DNA of 64,000 nt from assembly GCA_040954445.1 (NCBI GenBank), contig CP144361.1, positions 1,364,001-1,428,000 of the forward strand, in the 5' to 3' direction. Shown here piece by piece: positions 1-12,234 of this stretch. Each line of letters begins with the position of its first letter. Position 1 is the first letter of the stretch. The stretch comes from Burkholderia sp. (lineage in GTDB: Bacteria > Pseudomonadota > Gammaproteobacteria > Burkholderiales > Burkholderiaceae). Made by a program: the position numbers and the translations under genes. The notes under the pieces are model-generated. The model ran no database searches. It saw only the letters and a program-made list of their open reading frames with translations, and was not told where the DNA came from.

Positions 1-458
1 TGCTCGACCAGATTCCACGCGAAGAACAAATCGATGTCATCGGCGGTGACGGTGCCTACGAAACCGAACCATGCCATGCGGCCATTGCTGCATGCGGTGC
101 TATTCCTTCGATTCCGCCACGCGAGGGTGCCGCTCATTGGCCAGCGGATATGCCCGGTGCGGCGTGGCGTAATGGCGCGGTTGATGCAATTGCCCGTGAC
201 GATCGTCGAGAATGGAAGCAACACAGTGGCTACCACCGGCGATCGCTTGCCGAGAATGCGATGTATCGCGGTTCAAGACCCTCACCGGCAACTGTCTCTG
301 GGCGCTTCACATCGACTCGCAGGCGCCCGAGGTCGCCGTTCGCGGCGGCGTTCATCAGCCGCATGGCGGACCTCGCTCGTCCGCAATCCGTTCGTATCGC
401 CTGAAATTATGCCCGTCGATGCCATTGCGTCTTCACGCTCGATTTATGCAACAACGCC
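1..458 (+). mobile_element. IS903-group IS (IS5 family), 3' part, truncated by window edge
   Basis: The reading direction is plus. The segment encodes the C-terminal part of a DDE transposase ([16 protein letters not shown]) and ends in the 18-bp terminal repeat at 441-458. A 2-base insertion after the codons for AMYR shifts the frame, so this copy is dead. The right flank abuts the 3' end of hscB. Confidence 0.9.
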
Positions 459-483
459 TCTTGAAACTGTCAATGATGCCGGA

Positions 484-1014
484 TCAATAATCTTCGAGAC
501 GCGCGATCTGCGTCTTCACTTCGGCGGCAACCTGCTCGAAGAACATCAGCTGCCGCACCGCCTCGACCTCGCCCTGGGTCGAGGGCCTATCGAGTAGGGC
601 CTCGAGCTTATCGAGCCGCGCATGCTCCTCCTTGCGCAATTTACCGAGCAGCGCGTCGAGCGCATCGGCATTCTTCGCGCCGACTGCATCTTCGATCGCC
701 TCACGCCATTCCATCTGCTGCATCAAGAAGGCCGGCTCCATCGTTGTGATGTTTTCGGCACCGACCTCGACCCCGCGTAGCGACAGCAGGTAGATCGCGC
801 GTTTCAGCGGATCACGCAGCGTCTGGTAAGCCTCGTTAGCGCGCGTGGCCCATTGTATCGCGATGCGCTTCTGCGCGTCGCCGACCGCCGCGAAGCGATC
901 TGGATGCACCTCGGACTGCACCGCGCGGTACGCCGCGTCAAGTGCGGGTATATCGAGCGCGAACTGCGTCGGCAGGTGAAAGAGTTCGAAGTAGCTGTCT
1001 TTCAGCGAAATCAT
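484..1014 (-). CDS. hscB: HscB, J-domain co-chaperone for Fe-S cluster assembly
   Basis: HscB delivers the scaffold IscU to the Hsp70 HscA during Fe-S cluster transfer. The 176-residue product has an N-terminal J domain with the HPD motif (residues 37-39) and a C-terminal helical IscU-binding domain. This is the normal family length with no internal stop. A TTG lies one codon upstream, but the ATG at 1014 is preferred. Only six bases separate this ATG from an IS903 end at 1021, and no Shine-Dalgarno sequence is visible. In relatives the gene sits in iscRSUA-hscBA-fdx. Here both neighbours are gone and IS copies flank it on both sides, so its expression is uncertain even though the reading frame is intact. 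Confidence 0.93.
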   Translation of the reverse strand: MISLKDSYFELFHLPTQFALDIPALDAAYRAVQSEVHPDRFAAVGDAQKRIAIQWATRANEAYQTLRDPLKRAIYLLSLRGVEVGAENITTMEPAFLMQQMEWREAIEDAVGAKNADALDALLGKLRKEEHARLDKLEALLDRPSTQGEVEAVRQLMFFEQVAAEVKTQIARLEDY

Positions 1015-1020
1015 CAAATG

Positions 1021-1201
1021 GGCGTTGTTGTATAAATCTGGCGAGAGCCGGTAACGTTTACGCGCCAGAGTCGAGGCGAACCCCTGTTATCAAATCAAAT
1101 TTAGGCGTAAATTCTCGGCTTTTACTAAGAAGATGCGTAGGAAAACACGCAAGACATGCGAGCGGAAAGTAGGGTACCGTGTCAAGTAGAGAGTTCCGCA
1201 T
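1021..1201 (+). mobile_element. IS903-group left-end fragment
   Basis: The segment starts with a slightly mutated terminal repeat (GGCGTTGTTGTATAAATC) and keeps a degenerate leader. It is cut off where the next IS begins at 1202. No coding capacity remains. It sits directly against the hscB start codon. Confidence 0.8.
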
Positions 1202-2324
1202 GGCGTTGTTGCATAAATCGAGCGAGAGGACGCAATGGCATCGACGGGCATAATTTCAAGTGATATGAACGGATTGCGGACGAGCGAGGGCCGCCATGCG
1301 GTTGAGTTCGCCGACGCGAACGGCGAATGCAGTCGCCTGCGAGTCGATGTGACGCGCCCAGAGAGAGTTTCCGGTGAGGGTCTTGAACCGATACATCGCA
1401 TTCTCGGCAAGCGATCGCCGGTGGTAGCCACTGTGTTGCTTCCATTCTCGACGACCGTCACGGGCAATTGCATCAACCGCGCCATTACGCCACGCCGCAC
1501 CGGGCATATCCGCTGGCCAATGAGCGGAACCCTCGCGTGGCGGAATCGAAGGAATAGCACCGCTATGCAGCAATGGCCGCATGGCATGGTTCGGTTTCGT
1601 AGGCACCGTCACCGCCGATGACATCGATTTGTTCTTCGCGTGGAATCTGGTCGAGCAACTTGGCCAGAGCGTCACCGTCAGCCACATTTTGATGCGTCAT
1701 TAGCGCGGCATGTGCACTTGACCCGTATTCGTGTTGAGCGCGAGATGGACTTTACGCCACGTGCGCCGCTTCGAGTAGCCGTGCTGGCGCATCTTCTATT
1801 CACCTTCGCCATAGACTTTCAGACCGGTGCTGTCAACATCCAGATGGATCGGTTCGTTGTCGCGAAGGATCGGCAGTTCGACATCAAGCGTTTTTGCCCA
1901 GCGACAGAGCGTGGTGTAATTAGGCACCGGCAAGCCCTGGAAAGCCAAATCGCGCAAACTTTGGTGAAACCTTGCAGAGCGCGTAACGTCAGTCGATAGA
2001 CGGTCTTCACGCAAAGTAATGCCTAAATCAGCGTATCGCCGTATAGACACAGGCGACCACGTGTGGGTATGGCGTCGGATATTCTGGCAAGGACGGCTTC
2101 ATTTATCCATATCGTCACGTTCCCCCTGTTGATCAGGGCCTTCATTATAGGCCGCCCATTTCCTGACACAGTAGCGTGCCTTTGGCTCATCTGTCTTGTG
2201 TATGTCCTCGCGCATTTTCTTGTGAAAAATTAGACAGTTACTCTTGAATTTGACTTGATAGGGGGCCGTGACCGTTGCGCATAAACGTCAACGGATCTCG
2301 CTCGATTTATGATGCAAAAACGCC
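1202..2324 (-). mobile_element. IS903-group IS, full length but with a dead transposase
   Basis: Both terminal repeats are recognisable; the left one at 2303-2324 carries a 3-base insertion. Transposase segments with the RRAKTLDVELP and DGDAL-type motifs lie in different frames, so the gene is a pseudogene. No 9-bp target duplication is visible. Confidence 0.88.
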
Positions 2325-2330
2325 GTTCGG

Positions 2331-2463
2331 CATGATATCATGAACCTGATCAACCGGGGGAATACGACGATATGGATAGATGAAGCTGTCCTTGCCAGAA
2401 TTCGTGACGCCCTCTCATACCTACTCGTGGTCCTCCGCGTCTGTACAGCGCGATACACTGATT
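2331..2463 (+). mobile_element. IS903-group internal fragment
   Basis: A short piece of the transposase N-terminal region (LINRGN, TIWIDEA) without ends. It is degenerate in its second half. Confidence 0.7.
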
Positions 2464-2811
2464 GAAATATTACTTATTGATCAATAATATGTGAACTTGA
2501 CTAAAGTTGCATACCAAATGGGTTTGTGCATGAAATAGCGCGCGATACGGTTGTGGTGATTTCTGGAGACGAAAGTAGATGGCTGATGACCGCTTTTTGA
2601 GATGACCCTTGGTCCGTGCCGGAGCCTGTTTCGTCAAGTTCGCCTTCAGGCCAGCATTGAGTATCTCGTCAGAATTTAGTTCCGGGCTGTACGACGGCGG
2701 GTGAAACACTTCGATCTCGTCGAAGTGCTCGGCCAACTACGCCGTGACCAGCCTTGCGTGATGAACCTTCAGGTTGTCGAGAATCAGCAACACCTTCTTG
2801 CTGCACATGTT
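2464..2811 (-). mobile_element. IS630-family 3' fragment
   Basis: On the minus strand this encodes the C-terminal part of an IS630-type transposase, with the hallmark PPSYSPELNSDE (final catalytic Glu/Asp region), followed by the right terminal sequence TATTGATC near 2468. The 5' part is absent. It is homologous to pieces at 52.4-53.1, 54.9-55.3 and 63.9-64.0 kb. Confidence 0.8.
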
Positions 2812-2851
2812 TTTATTGATTTGAAATTCAAGATTGCGAATTTCGGCTCAA
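2812..2851. repeat. 40-bp IS630-type palindrome
   Basis: Begins TATTGATTTGAA and ends TTCGGCTCAATA. The two arms are imperfect inverted repeats matching IS630 ends, with no internal sequence. It is joined directly to a truncated IS903 end at a TA. Confidence 0.65.
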
Positions 2852-2911
2852 TAAATCGAGCAAGAGCCATTGACGTTGACGCGCAACGGATCTTGCGCGA
2901 TTTATGCAACA
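2852..2911. repeat. Pair of IS903 ends with interior deleted
   Basis: A left-end subterminal stretch runs almost directly into another IS903 end (GATTTATGCAACAACACC). About 60 bp remain in total and nothing is coded. Confidence 0.6.
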
Positions 2912-3221
2912 ACACCCATCGTCGGCGATAATATCGCTTTGTTCGTCGCGTGCAATCTGGTCGAGCAACTTGGCCAGAGCCTCACCGTCAGCCACATTTT
3001 AATACGTCATTAGCGCGGCATGCACTTGACCCGTATTCGCGTTGAGCGCGAGATGGACTTTACGCCACGTGCGCCGCTTTGAGTAGCCGTGCTGGCGCAC
3101 CTTCCATTGACCTTCGCCATAGGCTTTCAGACCGGTGCTGTCGACAATCAGATGGATCGGTTCGTTGTCGCGAAGGATCGGCAGTTCGACATCAAGCATT
3201 TTCCCCGGCGACAGAGGGTGG
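2912..3221 (-). mobile_element. IS903-group internal fragment
   Basis: A minus-strand transposase piece around the first catalytic Asp (VDSTGLK). It is cut at 3222 by the next IS903 copy. Confidence 0.8.
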
Positions 3222-4315
3222 GGCGTTGTTGCATACATCGAGCGAGATCCGTTGACGTTTACGCAACGGTCGCGGGGCCAGCCTCCTATCAAGTCAGATT
3301 CCAGAGTAACTGCCTAATTTTTGCCAAGAAAATGCGCAAGGAAATACACAAGAAAGGTGAGCCGAAGGCACGCTACCGTGTCAGGAATTGGGCGGCCTAT
3401 AATGAAGGCGTGATCAAACGGGATAACGTAACAATATGGATAGATGAAGCCGTCCTTGCCAGCATACCCGATGCCATACCCACACGTGGTCGCCTGTGTC
3501 TATACGGCGATACGCCTGATTCAGGCATTACTTGGCGTGAAGACCGTCTATCGACTGACGTTGCGCGCCCTGTAAGGTTTTACCAAAAGTCTGCGCGATC
3601 TGGCCTTCCCGAGCTTGACGGTGCAGAATTACACCACGCTCTGTCGCCGGGCAAAAACACTTGATGTCGAACTGCCGATCCTTCGTGATAATGCACCGAT
3701 CCACCTGGTTGTCGACAGCACCGGTCTGAAGGTCTATGGCGAAGGTGAATGGAAGGTGCGTCAGCACGGCTACTCGAAGCGGCGCACGTGGCGTAAAGTC
3801 CATCTCGCGCTCAACGCGAATACGGGTCAAGTGCATGCCGTCGCTCATGACGAATCAAAATGTGGCTGACGGTGACGCTCTGGCCCAGTTGCTCGACCAG
3901 ATTCCACGCGAAGAACAAATCGATGTCATTGGCGGTGATGGTGCCTACGACACCAAGCCATGCCATGCGGCCATTGCTGCACGCAGTGCTATTCCTTCGA
4001 TTCCGCCACGCGAGGGTGCCTTTCATTGACCAGCGGATATGCCCGGCGCGGCGTGGCGTAATGACGCGGTTGATGCAATTGCCAGTGACGGTCGTCGAGA
4101 ATGGAAGCAAGACAGTGGCTACCACCGGCGATCGCTTGCCGAGCATGCGATGTATCGGTTCAAGACCCTCACCGGAAACTGTCTCTGGGTGCGTCACATC
4201 GACGCGCAGGCGACCGAGGTCTCCGTTCGCGTCGGCGTCATCAACCGTATGGTGGACCTCGCTCGTCCGCAATCCGTTCCATCTCGTCCTCGCGCTCGAT
4301 TTATGCAACAACGCC
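3222..4315 (+). mobile_element. IS903-group IS with a frameshifted transposase
   Basis: A near full-length copy. The N-terminal frame breaks at about 3510 (an extra C in the YGDTLIQ region) and again near 3850. A deletion of about 30 bp just before the right end removes the normal transposase stop, leaving the C-terminal frame open into miaB. Confidence 0.88.
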
Positions 4316-4347
4316 CCCGCAATCACCACTGCGAACGGCGAACCCAG

Positions 4348-5760
4348 ATGACGAAAAAAATCTATATTAAGACTTTCGGCTGCCAGATGAACGAGTACGA
4401 CTCGGACAAGATGGTGGACGTGCTCAATGTTTCCAAAGGTCTCGTGAAGACGGATCGGCCCGAGGACGCGGACGTGATCCTGTTTAATACCTGCTCGGTG
4501 CGCGAAAAAGCGCAGGAGAAGGTGTTCTCGGACCTCGGTCGGGTGCGCGAACTGAAGAAAGTAAATCCGAACCTGATCGTTGGCGTGGGCGGCTGTGTGG
4601 CGAGCCAGGAAGGCGCGAAAATCGTCGCGCGAGCACCCTACGTGGACGTGGTGTTCGGCCCGCAGACGCTGCACCGCTTACCACAGATGATCGACGCGCG
4701 CCGTACCAGCGGTCGCTCCCAGATCGACATCAGTTTCCCCGAGATCGAGAAGTTCGACTACCTATCGCCCGCGCGCGTCGAGGGCCCGAGCGCTTTCGTG
4801 TCGATCATGGAAGGCTGCAGTAAGTACTGCAGCTACTGCGTGGTGCCCTACACGCGCGGAGACGAGGTCTCGCGCCCCTTCGACGACGTGCTCACCGAGA
4901 TCGCGGGCCTGGCCGACCAGGGCGTGCGCGAAGTGACCTTGCTGGGCCAGAACGTCAACGCCTATCGAGGCGCGCTGACCCAGGGCTCGGAGGAGATCGC
5001 CGATTTCGCTACCCTGATCGAATACGTGGCCGAGCTGCCAGGCATCGAGCGGATCCGCTACCTTACCTCGCATCCGAAGGAATTTACCCAGCGCCTACTT
5101 GACGTCTATGAGTACGTGCCCAAGCTGGTGAACCACCTGCACCTGCCGGTCCAGCATGGCTCAGACCGCATTCTGATGGCCATGAAGCGTGGGTACACGG
5201 TGCTTGAGTACAAGTCGCTGATCCGCAAGCTGTACACGATCCGCCCCGATTTGTCGCTGTCGACCGACATCATCATCGGCTTCCCCGGCGAAACCGAAGC
5301 CGATTTCGACAAGACCATACAGCTGGTGCGCGAGATGCGCTACGACACTAGCTTTTCGTTCATCTATAGTCCTCGCCCCGGAACACCGGCGGCCAACCTA
5401 CACGACGACACACCGCGCCAGGTCAAGCTCAAACGCCTACAACATCTGCAGGCCACCATCGAGGAAAACGTCACTCGCATCAGCACGTCTATGGTCGGTC
5501 GCATCGAGCAGATCCTGGTGGAAGGGCCGTCGCGCAAGGATCCAAACGAGTTGGCGGGACGCACAGAGAATAACCGCGTGGTCAACTTCCCCGCGCCGCT
5601 CGCCTCGCACGCGCGCCTGATCGGCCAGATGATCGACGTACGGATCAACTATGCTTACCCGTATTCTCTGCGCGGCGAGTTGGCACTCGAACACGATGCC
5701 GCCAGCACCGCCCCCGCTGATACCGAGTGCCCAACGCAGGAAAGCCCACGCCACCTTTGA
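4348..5760 (+). CDS. miaB: MiaB, tRNA-2-methylthio-N6-dimethylallyladenosine synthase
   Basis: Radical-SAM methylthiotransferase that adds the 2-methylthio group to i6A37 of tRNAs. The 470-residue product starts [15 protein letters not shown]. The N-terminal domain has cluster ligands Cys12, Cys49 and Cys83. The radical-SAM motif CX3CX2C is at Cys157, Cys161 and Cys164, and a C-terminal TRAM domain follows. The ATG at 4348 is chosen from the family start. The same frame stays open upstream through the remnant of an IS903 transposase (from 4039), so a longer fusion is possible but unlikely to be functional. phoH and ybeY, which normally follow miaB in Burkholderia, are missing. Confidence 0.95.
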   Translation: MTKKIYIKTFGCQMNEYDSDKMVDVLNVSKGLVKTDRPEDADVILFNTCSVREKAQEKVFSDLGRVRELKKVNPNLIVGVGGCVASQEGAKIVARAPYVDVVFGPQTLHRLPQMIDARRTSGRSQIDISFPEIEKFDYLSPARVEGPSAFVSIMEGCSKYCSYCVVPYTRGDEVSRPFDDVLTEIAGLADQGVREVTLLGQNVNAYRGALTQGSEEIADFATLIEYVAELPGIERIRYLTSHPKEFTQRLLDVYEYVPKLVNHLHLPVQHGSDRILMAMKRGYTVLEYKSLIRKLYTIRPDLSLSTDIIIGFPGETEADFDKTIQLVREMRYDTSFSFIYSPRPGTPAANLHDDTPRQVKLKRLQHLQATIEENVTRISTSMVGRIEQILVEGPSRKDPNELAGRTENNRVVNFPAPLASHARLIGQMIDVRINYAYPYSLRGELALEHDAASTAPADTECPTQESPRHL

Positions 5761-5767
5761 AGCGCTA

Positions 5768-5807
5768 TCTATTGATCAGAAATACGTGATTTTGAATCAA
5801 GCTGCAT
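5768..5807 (-). mobile_element. IS630 right-end tip
   Basis: About 40 bp starting TATTGATCAGAAATACG. It is the same right terminal sequence as at 2468, 28549 and 63889, and it is cut by an IS903 end at 5808. Confidence 0.6.
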
Positions 5808-5993
5808 GGCGTTGTTGCATAAATCTAGCGAGAGCTGGTAATGGTTTACGCGCAACGGTCAGGGCCAGCCTTTTTTATCAAGTCAGATTCCAGAGTAACT
5901 GCCTAATTCTTTCCAAGAAAATGCGCAAGGACATACACAAGACAGGTGAGCTGAAGGCACATTACCGTGTCAGGAATTGGGAAGCCTATAATG
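5808..5993 (+). mobile_element. IS903-group left-end fragment
   Basis: Terminal repeat plus leader and the first transposase codons (MRKDIHKTGE). It is interrupted at 5994 by another IS903 copy in the opposite orientation. Confidence 0.85.
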
Positions 5994-7111
5994 GGCGTTG
6001 TTGCATAAATCGAGCATGAGGACGCAATGGCATCGACGGGCATAATTTCAGGCGATACGAACGGATTGCGGACGAGCGAGGTCCGCCATGCGGTTGATGA
6101 CGCCGACGCGAACGGCAACCTCGACCGCCTTGCGAGTCGATGTGACGCGCCCAGAGACAGTTGCCGCTGAGGGTCTTGAACCGATACATCGCATTCTCGG
6201 CAAGCGATCGCCGGTGGTAGCCACTGTCCTGCTTCCATTCTCGACGACCGTCACGGGCAATTGCATCAACTGCGCCATTATGCCACGCCGCACCGGGCAT
6301 ATCCGCTGGCCAATGAGCGGAACCCTCGGGTGGCGGAATCGAAGGAATAGCACTGCGTGCAGCAATGGCCGCATGGCATGGCTTGGTGTCGTAGGCACCG
6401 TAACCGCCGATGACATCGATTTGTTCTTCGCGTGGAATCTGGTCGAGCAACTTGGCCAGAGCGTCACCGTCAGCCACATTCTGATGCGTCATGAGCGCGG
6501 CATGCACTTGACCCGTATTCGCGTTGAGCGCGAGATGGACTTTACGCCACGTGCGCCGCTTCGAGTAGCCGTGCTGGCGAACCTTCCATTCAGTTTCGCC
6601 ATTGACCTTCAAACCGGTACTGTCGACAACCAGATGGATCGGTTCGTTGTCGCGAAGGATCGGCAGTTCGACTTCAAGCGTTTTTGCCCGGCGACAGAGC
6701 GTGGCGTAATGGCACAGGCAAGCTCGGGAAGGCCAGATCGCGCAGACTTTGGGTGAAACCTTGCAGGGCGCGCAACGTCCGTCGATAGACGGACTTCACG
6801 CCAAGTAATGCCTGAATCAGCGCATCGCCGTATAAACACTGGCGACCATGTGTAGGTATGGCGTCGGGTATTCTGGCAAGGACGGCTTCATCTATCCATA
6901 TCGTCACGTTTCCCCGGTTGATCAGGCCTGCATTATAGGCCTCCCAGTTCCTGACACGGTAGCGTGCCTTTGGCTCACCTGTCTTGTGTATGTTCTTGCG
7001 CATTTTCTTGGAAAAATTAGGCAGATTACTCTGGAATCTGACTTGATAGGGGGCTGGCCCCGCGACCGTTGCGCATAAACACCGGCTCTCGCTAGATTTA
7101 TGCAACAAGAC
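5994..7111 (-). mobile_element. IS903-group IS, dead transposase
   Basis: Full-length copy on the minus strand. The transposase is split by frameshifts near 6610 and 6710. The left end is damaged (GATTTATGCAACAAGACG). It ends about 30 bp before trpA and probably removed the native trp operon upstream region. Confidence 0.88.
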
Positions 7112-7141
7112 GTATCGTGATCGAATCCAGGAAACGACATC

Positions 7142-9365
<2,224 letters not shown>

Positions 9366-9504
9366 TGTCACGAATGCGGTATCTCTCCCGTACGGCAGGA
9401 ATCGCGTGTGGTATTTTCGTCGGGCCGGTCACGAATTTTTTTGCGAAAGGGCTTGGAAAGCCAGAAAAGATTATTCTATAGTTTTTTGCCAAAACGAGAC
9501 TATT

Positions 9505-9531
9505 TATTGATCTTCAATTTGAGATCTTGAG
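9505..9531. repeat. Possible decayed IS630-type palindrome between serS and tRNA-Ser
   Basis: TATTGATCTTC...GAGATCTTGA resembles one arm of the IS630-derived palindromes. The remainder of the 183-bp gap holds no gene that I can see. Confidence 0.35.
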
Positions 9532-9548
9532 GTTGTAAAGTAGGAGAA

Positions 9549-9639
9549 GGAAAGGTGGCAGAGAGGTCGAATGCGCCGGACTCGAAATCCGGTGTACGGA
9601 TATGCCGTACCGTGGGTTCGAATCCCACCCTTTCCGCCA
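9549..9639 (+). tRNA. tRNA-Ser (anticodon CGA)
   Basis: 91 nt including an encoded CCA. The acceptor stem is GGAAAGG paired with CCTTTCC, with discriminator G. The anticodon loop CTCGAAA gives CGA, which reads UCG codons. A long variable arm typical of tRNA-Ser and the T-loop GGTTCGAATCC are present. Confidence 0.97.
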
Positions 9640-9667
9640 AAATATAAACTCGCGTAAGCGATCCGGA

Positions 9668-10350
9668 TATTGATCCACAATTCGTTATCTTGAAATTTAA
9701 AAATCGTTTCTCATGTGAGGGACATGGAAAACAAGACATGAGATCGCTTCTTCCTGAGGTAGGTGAAGAGCGGCGACGTCAGGTGATCAACTTGCACACG
9801 CGCGGCTCTGGACCTACGACGAGATTGCCGAGCATACGAACCTATCGCGCACGAGTGTGTTTGATGTTTGCGTGTGGCTGGATTGCGAGATAAGCCGAGA
9901 GGCGAAGCGGTGAACCCAAGCCGAGCCCTGAGTGAGCAGTAGGAAGTGGAAATTTGCATGCTGTTGCACGGACCAGATGCCGGAGCAGCTGAAGATGTCG
10001 TTCGCGTTGTGGACGTGACATGCCGTGCGGGAGTTGATCCGGCAGCGATGTGGTTTGATACTGACGTTGCAATGTGTCGGCTTGTATCTAGCGCGCTGGG
10101 GCTGTACTCCACAAAGCCGATGAAGCGGGCCTACGAGCAGAGACCGGAAGCGGTGCAGGCATGGCTGAACGAGACGTACCCAGAGATTGCGCGGCGGGCA
10201 AAAGCCTGAAGGCGCGGGAATTTAGTGGGGCGACGAAACGGGGCTGCACTCGGATGATGCACGAGTGCGGTTCTTAAGCCCCCAATGGGCAAGACACCCG
10301 AGCGGCGCGTGGCGAGCTGACGCGAGAAGGCTTTCCGGTGAAGGCGCCGG
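9668..10350 (+). mobile_element. IS630-family 5' part, pseudogene
   Basis: Starts at the left terminal sequence TATTGATCCACAA. A stem-loop (CTCATGTGAGG...CATGAG) leads into transposase codons: helix-turn-helix region TYDEIAEHTNLSRTSVF, then NETYPEIARRAKA and a WGDETGL-type catalytic segment. Several stops and frameshifts break it. It is cut at 10351 by a small IS903 palindrome. This copy shows which part of IS630 the 117-120 bp palindromes came from. Confidence 0.82.
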
Positions 10351-10415
10351 GGCGTTGTTGCATAAATCGAGCGCGATGCCATTACGTCCTCGCGCTCGAT
10401 TTATGCAACGACGCC
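10351..10415. repeat. 65-bp IS903 right-end palindrome
   Basis: Two facing copies of the IS903 right end (about 24 bp each) with a short centre. No 9-bp duplication flanks it. It lies 46 bp upstream of the metN start. Confidence 0.8.
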
Positions 10416-10461
10416 CCAAAACGCCACGATTGGCTTCGCAGCTTCCTGCTGTTTTGTTTAC

Positions 10462-11496
10462 ATGATCGAAATTCGCAACCTTTCGCAGCGATTTGCTGGG
10501 CCGCACGGCTGGGTGGAGGCGCTGCACAACGTCAACCTGACGATTTCCCGCAGCGAGGTGTTCGGCATCATCGGTCGAAGCGGTGCCGGCAAGAGCACGC
10601 TAGTACGCACCATCAACCTGCTCACGCGTCCTAGTGAGGGTAACGTGGTGCTAGATGGCCACGACCTGACCGCACTGTCGGCGGTTGATCTGCGCGCCAC
10701 GCGCCGCGACATCGGCATGATCTTCCAGCACTTTCACTTGCTGTCCTCGCGCACCGTCTACGAGAACGTAGCCCTGCCGCTCGAGCTGGCCGGCGTGAAG
10801 CGCGCGGAGATTGAGGCAAGCGTACTTTCCCTCCTCGAGCTAGTCGGCCTGACGGCGCAGAAGGATCGTTACCCGGCCCAGCTCAGCGCCGGCCAAAAGC
10901 AGCGTGGGGGCATCGCACGCGCTCTGGCCAGCAAGCCTAAGGTGCTGCTGTCGGACGAGGCGACCTCGTCACTGGATCCGGAAACCACGCGCGCGATCCT
11001 CGACCTGCTGCGCAGGCTCAATCGCGAACGGGGGCTGACCATCGTGCTAATTACCCACCAGATGGAGGTGATTAAGCAGGTCTGCGATCGTGTGGCGGTG
11101 CTCGACGCCGGTCGCGTGGTCGAGACTGGGCCGGTGATCGAGATCTTCGTACAGCCGCACCACGAGGTCACGCGCGCGCTGATCGGTAACGTGATTGCGC
11201 AGGAACTGCCGCCGGTATTGAAGGCGCGCGTCGCCGAGCGCCTGAAGAGCGGTCGCAGCCACCTGCTGCGCCTGGCCTTCACTAGCAGTGGCGTAGACCA
11301 GCCGATCCTGTCGGAAACGATCCGTCGCTACAAACTGAATTTCAACATCCTGCACGGCCAGATCGATGAGATCCAGGGCCAGGCCTTTGGCTCACTGTCA
11401 GTGCTGGCGGACGGCGAGTCCGGCAAGGTCGGCGAGGCGCTTGCCTATCTGCGGGCGCAGGGCGTGGTGGTCGAGGAGTTTTCGCCTGTTGAGTGA
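10462..11496 (+). CDS. metN: MetN, methionine ABC transporter ATP-binding protein
   Basis: ATPase of the MetNIQ D/L-methionine importer, acting at the cytoplasmic face of the inner membrane. The 344-residue product has Walker A GRSGAGKS (about residues 38-45), Q-loop FQHFHLL, a signature written LSAGQ rather than LSGGQ, Walker [14 protein letters not shown], a switch His (LITHQ) and a C-terminal NIL regulatory domain (about 265-344). It overlaps the possible TTG start of metI. The native promoter region has been displaced by IS debris 46 bp upstream. The Gly-to-Ala change in the signature may lower ATPase activity. Confidence 0.94.
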   Translation: MIEIRNLSQRFAGPHGWVEALHNVNLTISRSEVFGIIGRSGAGKSTLVRTINLLTRPSEGNVVLDGHDLTALSAVDLRATRRDIGMIFQHFHLLSSRTVYENVALPLELAGVKRAEIEASVLSLLELVGLTAQKDRYPAQLSAGQKQRGGIARALASKPKVLLSDEATSSLDPETTRAILDLLRRLNRERGLTIVLITHQMEVIKQVCDRVAVLDAGRVVETGPVIEIFVQPHHEVTRALIGNVIAQELPPVLKARVAERLKSGRSHLLRLAFTSSGVDQPILSETIRRYKLNFNILHGQIDEIQGQAFGSLSVLADGESGKVGEALAYLRAQGVVVEEFSPVE

Positions 11497-11497
11497 A

Positions 11498-12139
11498 ATG
11501 CTGGATATGTTCGTGCAATCGTTCTGGGAGACGATGATCATGGTCAGCATCGCAGGTATGGTTGGCGCACTGGTCGGCCTACCGCTCGGCGTGCTGCTGT
11601 ACCTGACCGATCGCCAGGGCGTGCTGCAGAACCTGGGCGTCAATCGCATGCTGGGCGGGCTCGTCAACGCGGTGCGCTCGACGCCCTTCATCATCCTGCT
11701 AGTTGCGGTGATTCCATTCACGCGCCTGATCGTCGGTTCGTCGATCGGCACGGTCGCCGCCGTGGTACCGCTGACGCTGGCTGCGGCCCCGTTCATCGCG
11801 CGCCTGGTCGAGACGGCGCTGCGTGAGGTCGACCGCGGGCTCATCGAGGTCGCGCTGGCGATGGGTGCCACCACCCGCCAAATCGTGTTCAAGGTACTGC
11901 TTCCCGAAGCCTTGCCCGGCATCGTGGCGGGGCTGACCATCGCCTTCGTTTCGCTGGTCGGCTACTCGGCGATGGCAGGCGCGATCGGCGGAGGCGGGCT
12001 CGGCGACCTCGGGATCCGCTACGGCTACCAGCGCTACGAGCCGGAAGTAATGTGGACCGTGGTGGTGATCCTGATCGTGTTCGTGCAGATCGTGCAGTCG
12101 TTCGGCGACTGGCTGGTGCGGCGGCTGAGCCGACGTTGA
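11498..12139 (+). CDS. metI: MetI, methionine ABC transporter permease
   Basis: Integral membrane subunit of the MetNIQ importer. 213 residues with about five predicted membrane segments and the EAA coupling loop (EVALAMGATTRQIVFKVLLP) that contacts MetN. The ATG at 11498 is one base after the metN stop. An alternative TTG at 11489 would overlap metN. The substrate-binding lipoprotein gene metQ, which should follow, is missing; the next recognisable feature is an IS903 copy at 12235. Confidence 0.93.
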   Translation: MLDMFVQSFWETMIMVSIAGMVGALVGLPLGVLLYLTDRQGVLQNLGVNRMLGGLVNAVRSTPFIILLVAVIPFTRLIVGSSIGTVAAVVPLTLAAAPFIARLVETALREVDRGLIEVALAMGATTRQIVFKVLLPEALPGIVAGLTIAFVSLVGYSAMAGAIGGGGLGDLGIRYGYQRYEPEVMWTVVVILIVFVQIVQSFGDWLVRRLSRR

Positions 12140-12234
12140 GTCGTTGCTCGGCACAGCCGTACCGCCCTCAATCTCTTCGAGTTTTATTCTAGACCGGAGC
12201 GGTGTTCAAAATGCAGCTGGAGGTGGCGTTTTTG

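Noticed and set aside
484..2324. hscB plus flanking IS copies as a composite transposon
   Set aside because: hscB is a core gene in its expected condition, no shared outer target duplication can be seen, and the left IS runs off the window.
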